Assembly (NCBI GenBank): GCA_030549335.1
Contig: CM060189.1
Span: 33,627,001-33,691,000, forward strand
Source: Pontederia crassipes
Taxonomy: Eukaryota > Streptophyta > Magnoliopsida > Commelinales > Pontederiaceae
Direction: 5' to 3'
Length of the DNA: 64,000 nucleotides
Part shown: positions 35,621 through 47,694 of the stretch, piece by piece
Position numbering within the stretch: position 1 is the first letter of the stretch
How the letters are laid out: each line of letters starts with the position of its first letter
Translations under genes and position numbers: made by a program
The notes under the pieces: model-generated
The model's database searches: none
Told to the model about the DNA's origin: nothing
Seen by the model: the letters and a program-made list of their open reading frames with translations, nothing else

Positions 35621-38600
35621 TCACCTGGGAGGCCTCTCCAATGCAATCCAACCGAATTTTCCCTTCCTAAAGTCACTCAGTACACGGAAAGCAGCCTGGT
35701 TGACATCTCCATTAAAAAGTTTAAGGGAAAGCTTCTCAACAAATCTGCAATGTTCAGTGAAAACCATACGAATCAACCAAGTTTCACATGAATTTCAAAC
35801 TGGAGGTCCACAAAAATGGCAAAAGGTATGAGGGAATGAAATGGACATAAAACATACGTTTTACCACATTGGCCATCTGCATCAATTCTATAACGCTTCT
35901 CAAGAGTTTCTGAACCTGTCAGATCAAATGAGTTCAGTCAAAAGAGGTCTAAGATGACATATGACATTATTCTCAAGCTAATGATTATATTATGAGAAAC
36001 CAGTATCATTGCTTTCCAGTAGGAGAAGTATTCTAGGACAAAAGCAATGCTAAGTCCAGTATCATTGCTTTCCAGTGGGAGAAGTATTCTAGGACAAAAG
36101 CAATGCTAAGTCATCTCAATAATAAATTAGTCATCAACTTGTGGACAGAAGAAGAGAATAAATAGAAGAAAGAAGGCACAGTAATGGATCAAAAACCGAT
36201 ATGGGGTTACAATTTTAAGAAGTTGCCCTCGACAGAAGTTAACAATTCAAACACAAATCAAAGTAAACTATCAAAGCTTGATAATTTCATATCCACTAAG
36301 AAAAATAAACATCACTATGATTCTCAGAATAATTTGAAGATTACTAACTTAAAAATGAATAGAAGCCTATCCATGAGATGAGCATACTTAGATTTCTTTT
36401 CATGTTTTTTAAAGCTATAGATAGGAGTTTATACAGTTCAAGGTTTTTAGAACGTGTGGATATGTGGATTATCTACCATTGAATCAAAATCCAATGGAGA
36501 ATTTGATCTAATAATTTTATATGTTATCATGAAAATAGATTTTTTGGGTCAAATTCTTGCATCCTTGAAGAACATTACTCAGGGAAGAGGCAACCAACCT
36601 ATTTCAGGAAGTCTTGTCAACAATTGCACTAGGATAGCAGCAACATCAGCTACATCATACGACCTTTCCCCTATGTCATCGCATATTGCAAGCTTAATTG
36701 CAGCAGCCTGATCACTAATTCTCATTGGCAATATACCAGGAGAATCCAACAACTCCAAGTCCTTTCCAAAACGGACCCATCTGTGCAAGCATGTGATATT
36801 ATGACAACTACCAAGACCAAGATTGGACACATATTCAAGTGACCAAAGAAAGAAAAATGCCAAAGTCTTTATGATGGATAGTTTCTTTTTCTTTCTCTTT
36901 TGAGAATGATTCATGATGGAAGTTGTGATGAGACAAAAAGAACATACTTTAATTCTCTTGTGACACCAGGCCTGGGAGCTGCTGGACACATCCGTCGCTT
37001 CAGCAGACGGTTTATGAGAGAAGATTTGCCCACATTAGGATATCCAACTATTCCAGCTCGCACCTGAAACCAAGAATAATATCATATGGCAAATCAAGAA
37101 TTTAAACTGCAGAAAAAAATATGGAATCAAGGGCCAAGGCAGTACATCTTAGTCCAATACTACCACATCACATAATACAACTAGATGAAAAGTCTAAGAT
37201 GCCTAAATACATTAAAAGAAGTTGAATATGTCTTACATGTATGTAAATTGTTTAATATATATCTTGATAGTAGGCTACTATAAATGGAACAGAAATGTTC
37301 TAAGTTCAAATGTATTTTAAACTATGTCAAAACTCAAGCTGACCCCACCTAGTGGGATAAGGCTTTGTTGTTGTTGTTGTTGTCAAAACTCAAGCTGATG
37401 ATCAGAACATGAATATCTGGACTAAAAACTACACAACTAAAAACATGACCCATATCACCACTCTAACAAATTGGACTTCTATTTGTTACTCTTCAAAGTG
37501 AAAACTAGAGGACTCTCTTTTTCTACTCTTGTCCTACAGCCAAAGGAAACATGAAAATGATAAAAAGTAATACAAAGAATATAAAAGAAAAAACCTAGAA
37601 AAAACGGCAGTAAGAACAAATACATTTTTTTTTAGAGAACAGATGCAGTTTGATTGTACTTTATGTAGGAGATAATGGATCTGACCACATCGATGAATAA
37701 GGTTCTGCAAGAATGATAATCTCACAAACATGTGGATAGCACATGAAATTCAGATGATTTTTTTCTTTATATATATATATATATTTTTTTTGAGAGGGTG
37801 AAAGAGATTACATGACCTGGTGATTTCACCATGTTGAGTACTAACGAATCAGAATAAATTTTACAGAACAGCAAGGAATTAGTGAAACAGAAAAGGGAAG
37901 CAAATTACATCATTAAAAGTGCAGGTAAAATTTCACAATTATTAGAACGGGAAAATTTTGTGACAATAAGACATCACTGCATGACTTACAAATGAAATCC
38001 TTATTTCTTAGCCAGATTTTTTTTCTCAGCCACCTCCATAATTGTATGGACATGGCACGGGATACATCCATCAACGAATATTATGTGAACATATATTAAT
38101 TATATGAAGCAAACATCCTAAATTAATTGATGGTGATTCACCCAAATCTTGGCAGAATTTAGTAGAAGAAAGCTAGGGGAAAAAAACATAGAAACAGGAT
38201 GCAAGCGTCAAACTCCATACTGGACGAGGAAGTAATCCTTTTTCTCTTCTCTTAGTATTCACACCAGCAGCTAATGATTTTGCAAGCCTTCCTAGTTTCA
38301 TAGTGCCCTGTATAAGGACCACAGAAAGAACTACATATGATTAGTTTATGCATCTAAATATTTTTAGGGTAATTTATGCATCTAAATTATTATGAAAAGT
38401 CAGTAAAAATGTCTGGTTGTACCATTCCAAGCTGCCCATTGGATAACACAACTTTCACACCCTGCCTTGTAAAGTATGTAGCCCAAGCATTTCTGTCTGC
38501 GGTGGATATCATGTCTTCACGATTAAGAACTAAAATTCTTTTTCTGTTGCCAAGCCAGGAATCCATCTGCAGATTAAAGAACACCTTGAGAAAGAGATGG

Positions 38601-39786
38601 ACGGTTTGAGTTAACTCCCCCAAGTCTACATAAAGAATAACCTGTGGATGGCTAGTAGCCATTGGAATCCGGGCATCTCGAACCTCTATGACAACATCCA
38701 TCAACTTCAGCTGATCTTTAAGTTCTTTTTCTGTTTTGGCAATATGCCCAGGATACCACTGCAATGTTCCAATGAACTAAAGTTCAGGATACAACTTATT
38801 TGTTCTCTAGTAGAGCTACTAATTAAACAATTTTAATTTTACAGTTATGATCAAATTCTACCAAAAAAAAGGTATTAGTTCAAAGAATTAGGTCTAAACC
38901 AAGCCTTATATCAAACCTGTACAGGACGTAGCATCCTGGTCCAGTAATGTAAATCAGCATCCAGACTTTCCCAATCACTTTGTTGAGGAGAGATTGGTGC
39001 CACAATTGTGAAAGGTTCGATTCTATCATTCTGTGTCAAACTAAGAGATGTTACCCCGGAAACCTGAAACACACCCATACTAAGCTTTGTAAGCATTAAA
39101 AAATAAGAACTCCAGCTATGATCCAGGAACAAGTGGAAACAGATGCTCAGGACAAAAGATTGTCCTGGGGCAACGAATTAGAATGGATAAGTTATGGATA
39201 AGAAGGATTATGACTGATGATAACGAATCGCCTCCAAAATGTGAGACAGAACAACTCGCACATGGTTAAATTGATTTTTTTTAATTACCCAAAAAAAAGT
39301 TCGATTTTTTCCCACTGTAAAAGAGGACAATCATTACAATTTACAAATTTACATGACACTGATACATCCATTCTTATCTGATGAATAGATATGAGAGAAA
39401 CACGTAATTGCGGTTCCAATTAAACAGAATTAACTTCCAAAGAGCATAATCCACTAGTTACAGGAAAGTATACAAATTTCTTTCCAGTTCTACATACGAA
39501 ACCAAACTAAACACACACACACACACACAAAAAAAAAGGATTACATCAGCAAAAGAACCTAATTCATCGAACCAACTACGAATATCCAAAACGACAGAAG
39601 AGAAAGCGCAGACGAATCAGATACCACGTTGGGAACGGCGAAGCTGAAGCGGCGGCGGTTCGTCGTCCTGAGGCGTGGAGTCGTCTGGGAGAAAAGGGAC
39701 GCGCGGGAAGGAGGAAGGCGGTGACTTTGGCAGTGGTTGTGGAGGGCAGGAGGAGGAGGGGAGACAAAAGAGGAAGAAGACGCCAT
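35621..39786 (-). CDS. DAR GTPase, YlqF/RbgA family, probably chloroplast (DAR GTPase 3-like)
   Basis: Nine exons, minus strand: 39786-39625, 39063-38917, 38758-38642, 38566-38423, 38307-38221, 37063-36948, 36780-36599, 35915-35858, 35744-35621. They join in frame to 378 residues, near the family length. The G motifs are circularly permuted, as in this family: G4 NRED (about 157-160), G5-like SNG (about 181), then G1 GYPNVGKSS (about 226-234), G2 PGVTRE (about 251-256), G3 DSPG (270-273). The DAR triplet is at about 131-133 after the WYPGHIAK motif (104-111). The first ~54 residues are rich in Ser, Pro and Arg with few acidics, fitting a transit peptide. YlqF/RbgA GTPases assist late assembly of the bacterial-type large ribosomal subunit, so a role in plastid 50S maturation is inferred. 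It contains a 38-bp SINE remnant in intron 5 and a 56-bp duplication in intron 7. Confidence 0.93.
36001..36112. repeat. 56-bp tandem duplication in an intron
   Basis: CAGTATCATTGCTTTCCAGT starts at 36001 and again at 36057. The two units differ at one clear position (TAGGAG against TGGGAG). It lies in intron 7 of the GTPase gene. Confidence 0.9.
37325..37398 (+). mobile_element. SINE (TTG-tailed), copy 4: 38-bp micro-insertion with TSD
   Basis: Only the last 38 bp of the SINE (37343-37380: CCCCACCTAGTGGGATAAGG, then TTG repeats) sit between exact 18-bp duplications TGTCAAAACTCAAGCTGA (37325-37342 and 37381-37398). It lies in intron 5 of the GTPase gene. Confidence 0.9.
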
Positions 39787-39917
39787 TAGAGGAGACTGCG
39801 AGCTCCGACTCCCTCCTGAACAGGGAATGGAGTGGGGAAGGAGGGATAGGACGAATTGTGCCTACCGTTGGATCTCCAGAGCCGTAACATCTTTTCTAGG
39901 CACACGAAAGTAGTAGT
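39787..39917 (-). promoter_or_regulatory. 5' leader/proximal promoter of the DAR GTPase gene
   Basis: Moderately GC-rich sequence between the start codon and a large AAT/ATT microsatellite. No clear TATA box. The assignment rests on position. Confidence 0.4.
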
Positions 39918-39919
39918 AC

Positions 39920-39998
<79 letters not shown>

Positions 39999-40026
39999 TA
40001 TTATTATTATTATTATTATTATTATT
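39918..40026. repeat. (AAT)n-(ATT)n inverted microsatellite
   Basis: About 26 AAT/TAA units (39920-39997) flow directly into about 9 TTA/ATT units (39998-40026). The two arms are complementary, so the junction can fold into a hairpin. It starts about 130 bp upstream of the GTPase start codon. Confidence 0.92.
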
Positions 40027-40531
40027 TCTATAAGTTTTTACTAAACTATCACTATTTTTCGCGTATAACTTTAAATTATAAATTTATTTTTTATTCTTAA
40101 ATTATCATATTTTTTTTTCATATTAGTCGTCGACTTCTATTACGTTTTTTTTTCTTTTAATTTTTGCCATTTATGAAAAGACTAAATTATCCCTCCCTTC
40201 ATAACACATCAAATAATAAATATAAAAAGAAAATAAAATTAGGAGAGGATAATTTAGTCTTTTCATAAATGATAAATTTTTTTATTTACAACTTTAATCC
40301 TTCTAGCAATTTTTTTTATTTTTTATATTTATTATTTCATATTCTTATGGATGTAGGAGTAATTTAGTCTTTTCATAAATGAGAAAAAGTAAAAATAACG
40401 AAAAATATTATAGAACTAGATGGAAAAACCAATGTGAAAAAATCATAATAATTTAGGAATATAAAAAATTAAATCCGTAGTTTGAAATTAGATGTAGAAA
40501 ATCATAATAATTTAAAAAAATTTATGAAAAC

Positions 40532-40570
<39 letters not shown>

Positions 40571-40627
40571 AATAAATAAAAATAAAGAGACGGAAGAAAA
40601 TAGCTACGAATGAATAAAATTATTAAT
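40027..40627. other. AT-rich sequence with a further (AAT)n tract
   Basis: No gene. An inverted pair of segments around TTTAGTCTTTTCATAAATGA (about 40254-40275 and 40352-40385, with related AAAAGACTAAATTATCC at 40175) suggests a decayed MITE. (AAT)n and (AAAT)n runs occur at 40530-40580. Confidence 0.45.
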
Positions 40628-41330
40628 GGTCCTGTGTGGGGGTCAATAGAGCCCAATAAAATATATTCATATTTATTATATATATATATAACCCTATATG
40701 TATATATTGATAAGTTACATAAAATTAACGCCTTTCTTATTTAAAATAATAATAAATTTTTTTATAAATAACTTCACATAACTAATTTTCATTTTTCCCC
40801 ATCATTAAGTGCACAATCTGGTTTTATTATCCTGAAACTTATTTGATTTTTTCTCTTTATATCTTATAATTTTTCCTCCACGAAAACCATTTATCTTTTT
40901 TGTTAAAAAAATTAAAATACAGAAGAAAACTATTAGATGATAAATTATCCTTCACTAAAAAGATCTTATTAATTCTATTTTGTTGTATTTATTTCCATTA
41001 GTCTCTATGGCTCTTTAATCTATATTTTTTTAGAAATTCATTATTATTAGTTAATGATCTGAAACAAAGGTTAGCACTAACTTTTTATAATTTACAAATT
41101 CTCACATAGTTCCTTAATTAATTAGTTAATTGAATGGGATACTAATTTATAAGTACATGCCAAAGGTTAATTAAGTAATGCCATTTTTAATTTTAGATGA
41201 TGTAGTTTATTAATTTAACATTTTTAATTATCTATTTTTATTATTTATAGTTTAATTCCATTAGTATTGTTAAAAATAGTAAGAGGTTCTAGTTTGCACC
41301 CATACCCGATAAGGTCCTAGGTCCACCTGT
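40628..41330 (+). mobile_element. Dispersed repeat family A, copy 2
   Basis: Matches 238-826 from GGTCCTGTGTGGGG onward and continues to an end reading AGGTCCTAGGTCCACCTG. Reversed, that gives CAGGTGGACCTAGGACCT, an inverted match to the CAATGGCGGACCTA start of copy 1. The 5' terminus is missing here. No coding capacity. Confidence 0.6.
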
Positions 41331-41392
41331 CAAAGACTATTGATTTGTGAATTGTTATTATTATTATTATTATTTATTTGGATAATACTTAT

Positions 41393-41830
41393 AGATATCA
41401 TTATTTGGTTACTCATTGGATGACTTTCATTAAATACCCTCTAATTTAAAGTTTACCCATCGTTACTTTCTCTCATCTCCGACGTTGAGAGAGGAGAGGG
41501 AGAGGGGGCACGTCGCCCCCTCTTTTTTAATTTGTATATACGCCCCCTCCCTGACATCGAGAGAGGAGAGGGAGAGGGGGCACGTCGCCCCCTCTTTTTT
41601 TTAATTTGTATATATTTTTTAATATTAATTTAGTATTTTATATAATTTTTATTTTAAACTAATGTGTCACATCAATAAAATGATTGAAAAATTGATTATT
41701 TCCAATCGAATGAGCATTTGGTGAAATAAATTAAAAAATGGAAGATAGTTTAATTACGAAGTAAAATTGGAGATAGCGTTGAGAAAACTGATAAAGTAGG
41801 AGGGTATTTAATAAAATTGACCAGTTACCC
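41393..41830. mobile_element. Dispersed MITE-like family B, copy 1
   Basis: The left end ATTAAATACCCTCTAATTTA and the reverse complement of the right end TTTATTAAATACCCTCCTAC are inverted repeats. The internal block ATGTGTCACATCAATAAAAT, then TGAAAAATTGATTATTTCCA, recurs in diverged form at 57868-58316. No coding capacity. It contains a 72-bp GC-rich tandem duplication. Confidence 0.55.
41481..41625. repeat. 72-bp tandem duplication, GC-rich
   Basis: GACGTTGAGAGAGGAGAGGG starts at 41481, and GACATCGAGAGAGGAGAGGG at 41553. Each unit continues with GGGGGCACGTCGCCCCCTC, itself a near-perfect palindrome, then a T-run and AATTTGTATATA. Confidence 0.88.
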
Positions 41831-42634
41831 ATTATATTTATTCTTGTGACTCTACTTTTTGGGGCCTCTTTGACAGAGAACAATCTCTAATCATTATTAT
41901 TCTCATTTTTATTGTAAAATGCTAGTTATAAATATGTAAAGCCTCACATTATTAATGATTGCGGAGCAACAAATTTATTTTTGCTCCAACTTAAAATATT
42001 ATTATTCTCATGAGAAAAATAAAACGATAATAAATACATATTAATTTAAAGTTTACTAATCTTTTTATCAAATAGATATGTTTATATTTGACATAGTATT
42101 CGGACAAATATGAACCAAATGACAGTTCACTTTTTATAATGACTTTTTTTTCTTTAGTACTGATGGAAACTCAACTTCATTTTTTTTGTCCGTAACTAGA
42201 TTAATAAGTTAGAAACCAATTCGTCCGTCTCAACTAATTCAATAAATCACTTCATGTTGTGTGCTTGGCACTATGTGCTCAATAAAATTTTTTAAAAAAA
42301 AAACAAGTATTCAAAATGATATATCAGATCAGGATCTACTCAACTCAATTTACAAATGAAAGTGTTCTATAGGAGGTATTTGATATTACAATCGGATGTC
42401 CCTACTTAAGAAATAGGGGAAGTTGATGGGCCACTTAAATTTTCTTTAGACAAGTTTTAAAATTTGTTACTCCCAATTTATACAACTCAAACTGCGAGTA
42501 TATACGTTTTCTGTAGTATAATACGAGATCGATGGAGATTATTTTGCTTATAACTTTAAAGAGCGAAATCTGATTTAAGTACTAAATGAAATTAAGTTCG
42601 AGCATAAATACAAAACTAAAACTTTAAAAAAAGT

Positions 42635-42637
<3 letters not shown>
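41831..42637. other. AT-rich intergenic sequence
   Basis: No gene or well-bounded repeat seen. Confidence 0.45.

Positions 42638-42679
<42 letters not shown>
42638..42679. repeat. (TA)n microsatellite
   Basis: About 21 uninterrupted TA units. Confidence 0.9.
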
Positions 42680-42682
<3 letters not shown>

Positions 42683-42719
42683 GATTATTTTTCTTTTGGA
42701 TTAAAGAAAATTGATAAAT

Positions 42720-42900
42720 TTTAATCCTTGTCCGAGATGGCAAAGGGGAAGACCACACACACCCCTCTCCCCTTCTCTCGGGGAAGACCACACACACCCC
42801 TGCGTTGGCTGCGCTTGTCGGCGCAGGCAAAGGGGTCCCCACCCCCTCTACGATGATCTTCGGCGACCTCGCCGAAGGTCGCGACCCCCTTTCATGTGTT
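42720..42900. other. GC-rich island with direct repeat, no gene recognised
   Basis: GGGGAAGACCACACACACCC occurs twice (about 42746 and 42780). GGCGACCTCGCCGAAGGTCGC near 42862 can form a hairpin. Both strands are open over this short stretch, but no motif is recognisable; open frames here follow from base composition. Possibly a fragment of a transposon or an LTR. Confidence 0.4.
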
Positions 42901-43220
42901 ATCTTATTTTTATTTTTAATGATGTCGCATCGGATAATTACTTGTACGAAAGAGAGAAAAAATTACTGCGTACACAGCGCGATCCAAAAATCATCGATCA
43001 ATTATAAAAAAAATAATTGATGAAATAAATTAAAAGAAAATTTTAACCCTTTTCTCCTCATCATTTAGCTTTTGCTACTTGTCTTGACACTAAACAAATG
43101 ATGCTTTCTTGCACGGATGTGGACAAAATTCTTCCAGAGAAACATATCGTCTTTGGTCTTCTTCTACCATTTTGTCCTATCTCAGACATTATATACCCAT
43201 ATTCTGAGTTTTTTTTATTT

Positions 43221-43723
43221 ACTAAGCCTAGGGGTGTTCGACGGGTCAGGTCGACCCGTGAACCCAACGATCTAACTCGAATCAAATCAGTTTGAGTGAA
43301 GTCGAGTTCGTGGTCGGGTGACCCGACCTGATCCTGTCTGTACGGATCAAAATTTTTCAACCCGAGTCAATCTAACCTGAAGACTCGGATTTTTTTATTT
43401 TTTAATTTTTAGCTCATATTATGTATAAAAAAATAAAAATGTTAAAATAAAATATTTTAAATATGTAAAATAATGTTTAAATGTTGAATAAATTATTTTT
43501 ACTTTTTAAATAAATATTATATAATATTTTTTATATTAAATAATAGATAAAGTATAAAAAAATTTAAAAAAATGGTGATCGGGTCGGGAACCCGACCCGA
43601 ACCGGGTCTAGTTGGATCGGATCCAACCTTCAAAAGTGGGGTGATCCGTCCCGACCCAACTCAATCAAAATCGGACGGGTCGGGTCGAGTCAAATTCGAC
43701 CCGTGAATACCTCTAACTACGCC
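43221..43723. mobile_element. hAT-like MITE family C, copy 1, with 8-bp TSD
   Basis: Element 43229-43715, TAGGGGTGTTCGACGGGTC at the left and GACCCGTGAATACCTCTA at the right: inverted ends rich in GGGTC/GACCC. The 8-mers ACTAAGCC (43221-43228) and ACTACGCC (43716-43723) are the target duplication with one mismatch. The interior is AT-rich and non-coding. Terminal TAGGG-type ends and 8-bp duplications are hAT features. Confidence 0.78.
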
Positions 43724-45060
43724 TTTTACTTATATTTACAAAAAAAAATTACATCATGTCGGATTTTATATAAAAACATGGACGAAATATCTACTTAATT
43801 CATTAAAAAATCACGTTTCAGAGTTAGGGAGAGAATTTTCCTTTCCTAATAGTTTTTGTTTTTAACTTAGTGGAAATATGTTTTTAACTTAGTGAAAATA
43901 TCCATAAAATCTTTCTCATCAAGTATCTTTGTAACAAGGTATTAAATGAAAAATTATTATAATTATAATCAAAACTTAACATATAAGAGACATAATTAAA
44001 TTAAAATGATTAAAAGATGGGCTAAGAGTTCAAGAGAATTTAAGAGGCGTTCTTATTTCAAAAGAGAAAAAAAGAAGGATATATTAAGCCTGCTTCATAT
44101 ACATCAAATATCATTGATAAAAATAATTTAATGATTGAAAATTGAAATGTGACATTAAAAAAATCGAATCTCACGTTAACTTAAACATATATCTCAATTA
44201 AAATTTTAAATCCATAATCACTAATTTGTAAGATATACGTAATCGGTAAGAAACGGTTTACCACTATATTCCAACTTCTGCTGATATTTATTTTAACTCT
44301 TAGAAATGCTTAACGTAATTTCTAACCTTCGAGTCATTTTACATTTTACATCATAGCAATATCCAACGCAGATGATGGCGGACGTCTCAAGAAAATTAGT
44401 AGCTAAGGTTAAATCATATTATAATTCAATTTTTTTTTAAAAAATATTAAAATGTGAACCTAGTAGTTGAAAACTAATTGGTTTTTATACTCAATAAATA
44501 AAGAAAATAGTTTCTACCTGTAGTTTTTCTGAAAACAAAATCAAGCATGAAAAAATTCAATAAATTAAAAGAAGAAAGAAAATATTTAAGTTTTATGAAT
44601 TGTGGTTAAAGTGGAAATGACTCGCATAAAATGTGTATAGAAAATGCCACGTGAAATGGAACAAAGACACGTATCAAAGGCAAAAGGCCTTGAGACATAT
44701 ATTTAGATGCTCTTAAACATAGAAGAAAATGTCGAATGAAGTCTTAAATTTTATAATATCTCTACAGTATCGAAATGTGATCCGCAAGTATATGAAGCAT
44801 CGTTGTAGTGCTTGAGATTTAATTCATAGGAAACAACTTTGCGAGATTTTCAAGAACTTCGGAACTAACTCAATATCTAAAATGTTGAAAACAAGGGGAA
44901 AGAAATATTACAGTAAAATAATAATGAAAGAAATCAATGCAAGTAATTTAATATTTTTGTTGTTTCCGAAATGTAAGAGTAACGTGAAAATAATAACAAG
45001 ATCGTAGAAACATATGTTGAGGGCTTTACGAGAGGTGCTTTTTCTATAAAACTCAAATTC
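43724..45060. other. AT-rich intergenic sequence
   Basis: No gene seen on either strand. Confidence 0.45.
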
Positions 45061-46640
45061 TTCTGCTCTATCGATATGGGTGAAAAACGACTGAATGCCC
45101 CTTTGCATGTGTATTTAGATAACTTCGTGGTGAAAGACACTCGATTTACCCATGACGTTCTCGTGCTCGCGAGAAATCTAGTTTACACACTTGAAAGGGT
45201 TCATATGTCTGACGCAACCGTCACTCTCACACATGATGCTCAGACGTTTAAATCGAGTTTTACTCTTCGAATTGAGATAAACCTTCGCGCCCTCCTAGTG
45301 CCCTGACGTTCTCAAAGAAATAAACTGAGAACAGAAGTAGTTATGGTTGGCTTGCATCCATCTCAGAGTAATAAGGGTAACCCTCCTTCGTAGAACGCAG
45401 GGAACTGAGATGTCATGAAGAGTGTTTAGACGATTTAGGAAATAAGCTGATTTGAAAAACATAGCGTAGGATTACTAAGAGTTCTCTAGACGTGACTCGA
45501 TCGTCGTATGCCCTCTCGGGTCGCCAACGACGAAGGAGAGGTGAGATATTCCCTCTTAGATAGAAACTCTTAGAATAAAAAGAGAATCAGATGTGGCAAT
45601 GGTGAAGCAAAACAAAAAGTAAAAGGAATCTTGCACGCACTTCAAACCTGTCTAAGATTATATGAGCTCCGATTCCACATGGCGATATATTACCGGAGCT
45701 TCAGAATGTGTGCATCGCTCTCGGGCTTCAGGTCTAGAAATGTGTGACGTCTAAACTGAATAACAAACAATGGTCACTGGTACAACACGAAAATCCAGAT
45801 GAGGAATCGCTTTGTCGGCACTTGATGTCTCGGCGTTCGACCGCTCAGAGCATGCAAATATCCCTCTGGGCGTAGCAAGAGCGATTCAAAACCTTAATCA
45901 AAACATAGCATAAAGTCAGATTCACAAACCAAATGGGGAATCGCTTCGCCGACGCTAGATGTCTCTATGTTCGGTCGCGCAAAGCGTGCAAATATCCCTC
46001 TCTGGGGATGTAGCAAGAGTGATTCAAAATCTCAATCCAAATATAGCATGAAGATAAAGATTCACAACATAGCACAAATCGAAAAGGACTGTCATTGAAG
46101 CAGAGGTAAAATTTGACTTTCAGTTCTAATGATGAAAACAATAGTGTAAAGCAAGAGCATAAAACATGAGTTCGCAAAAGCATCATACACTTTCTGTTCT
46201 CAGTTGGCCAGTTAGTTGCAGTTCATGTAGGGTAAATGAGCACCCCTCAATACGACAATTAATATGGACATTGTTTCAAATCTTTCAAAACCCTCGTCTC
46301 TCCTCAAAAGTATCTTCTCCCAAAACCAAATGATGGACTCCCGTCTCTCAATTGCTCCATATATCCTTTTATAAGCTCTTATCTTTCTGTCCTCCTCCTG
46401 CAGCAGCTGCTTCTATAGCTTTTGTCCTGATTGTGACAGTGGTCTCCTCCTCAGGTAGAGGAAGCTTCCTTACGCGATGTGATTGGAGGAGCTGGTTGGT
46501 CCCCAAGATTTGGTCGATATTTGTTGTTGATTTGATGACCTTTTTCTTAGCCCTGAAGCAAATCACCTTCCATTGATGCAGACCCTGGTGCATGGTGTCC
46601 GAACTACTCCACTCCATCCGTTGAGCACTCATCAGCTTCT
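45061..46640. other. Unclassified moderately GC sequence with an internal duplication (possible decayed retroelement)
   Basis: Compared with its AT-rich surroundings this block is richer in GC and has short frames on both strands that I do not recognise. It contains a 134-bp tandem duplication (45795-46073). A solo or decayed LTR is plausible but unproven; no PBS, polypurine tract or protein domain was found. Confidence 0.35.
45795..46073. repeat. Diverged tandem duplication, about 134-145 bp units
   Basis: CCAGATGAGGAATCGCTTTG (45795) and CCAAATGGGGAATCGCTTCG (45929) open two units. Each continues through GCAAATATCCCTCT, GTAGCAAGAG-GATTCAAAA and CATAGCAT/ATAGCATGAAG. Confidence 0.85.
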
Positions 46641-47694
46641 TGCAATGGTGTTCATTTCAGGGGATATTTTAGCAGAGAATGTATAAATAAACTTGACATA
46701 GAGAATGTGTAGAAACATGACCGAATGATTTTATACATGCATTTGTAAAAGGACTTAGGTATAGTAAAAGAGCAAACTACATACAAATTAGTAATAGAAA
46801 TATATATATAAATTCTCCACATTAATAAGTATGTAGAAAACTGACAAAATTAAACTTTACGAAAATAAAGTGGAAGTACAATATAATTTAGGAGATGAAC
46901 ATGAAATTAATTCTAATTAAAGGTACTTTTTTAAATTAAGAGGTGATTTTTAGTAAACTATGCCCAAGTGGTGGGCCATCGACCAAATGCCATCTTCCCA
47001 AGTCTGGCCCAAGTTTGTTGTGCCCTGCATCATCAAATATGGCTTTTTATTACAAGTGCATGTATAATTTTCCCTTATAATTATTTCCATCCATCCCCCA
47101 CTGCATCAATTTATTTACTGGCTTCAGCTTGCAAACTCAGTCTGACACACACACCAAAAAATTGCCACTATCATATTAAATGGTAGATTAATTTAAAAAT
47201 ATAATACAAATATTGCAACTGGACAGGGGCATTTTTTTATATATCCAAGACAACATGCTGCCGAGGAGTAGATCCCAGCCGTCAATTAATATCTCTCTTG
47301 GACATTGAGATGATTTCTCTGGTTCCATCAATTTCAGAATGAACAAATTCCTAAGCAGATTTCAGAATGAACAAATCATCATGAGCAATCAAACAACCAT
47401 GCCTGTGTGCAGTGTAAGACATTGTTACTGATAAGTATAAAGAGTTAACTGTCACATGTCTGCTGCAAAATGGTCCAAAGTTCTTGAAAGCACATTATTC
47501 CTTTTTTAATCCTCTTGAAAAGTGTTCTTGAAGCTATTCAGATTGGAGAGCACTAGCAGAAGAGAATCTAGGGAGTAGACTGTCCAGTTGGTGATTTTTT
47601 TTCCCCAAATGAAATTGTTCTTAATATATGTATCTTTTATCAGGCCCTTTGTAATTAAAAGAGAAAAAAAAGAAGAAAATAGTTTGATTAGTTA
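46641..47694. other. Intergenic sequence
   Basis: No gene seen. 46960-47160 is less AT-rich and pyrimidine-rich but without a coding frame. Confidence 0.4.

Noticed and set aside
39856-40044. Plus-strand frame encoding a poly-isoleucine peptide
   Set aside because: It is simply the AAT/ATT microsatellite in translation.
45076-45306. 76-residue plus-strand frame
   Set aside because: No recognisable motif, no splice or promoter context; length is within chance in this composition.
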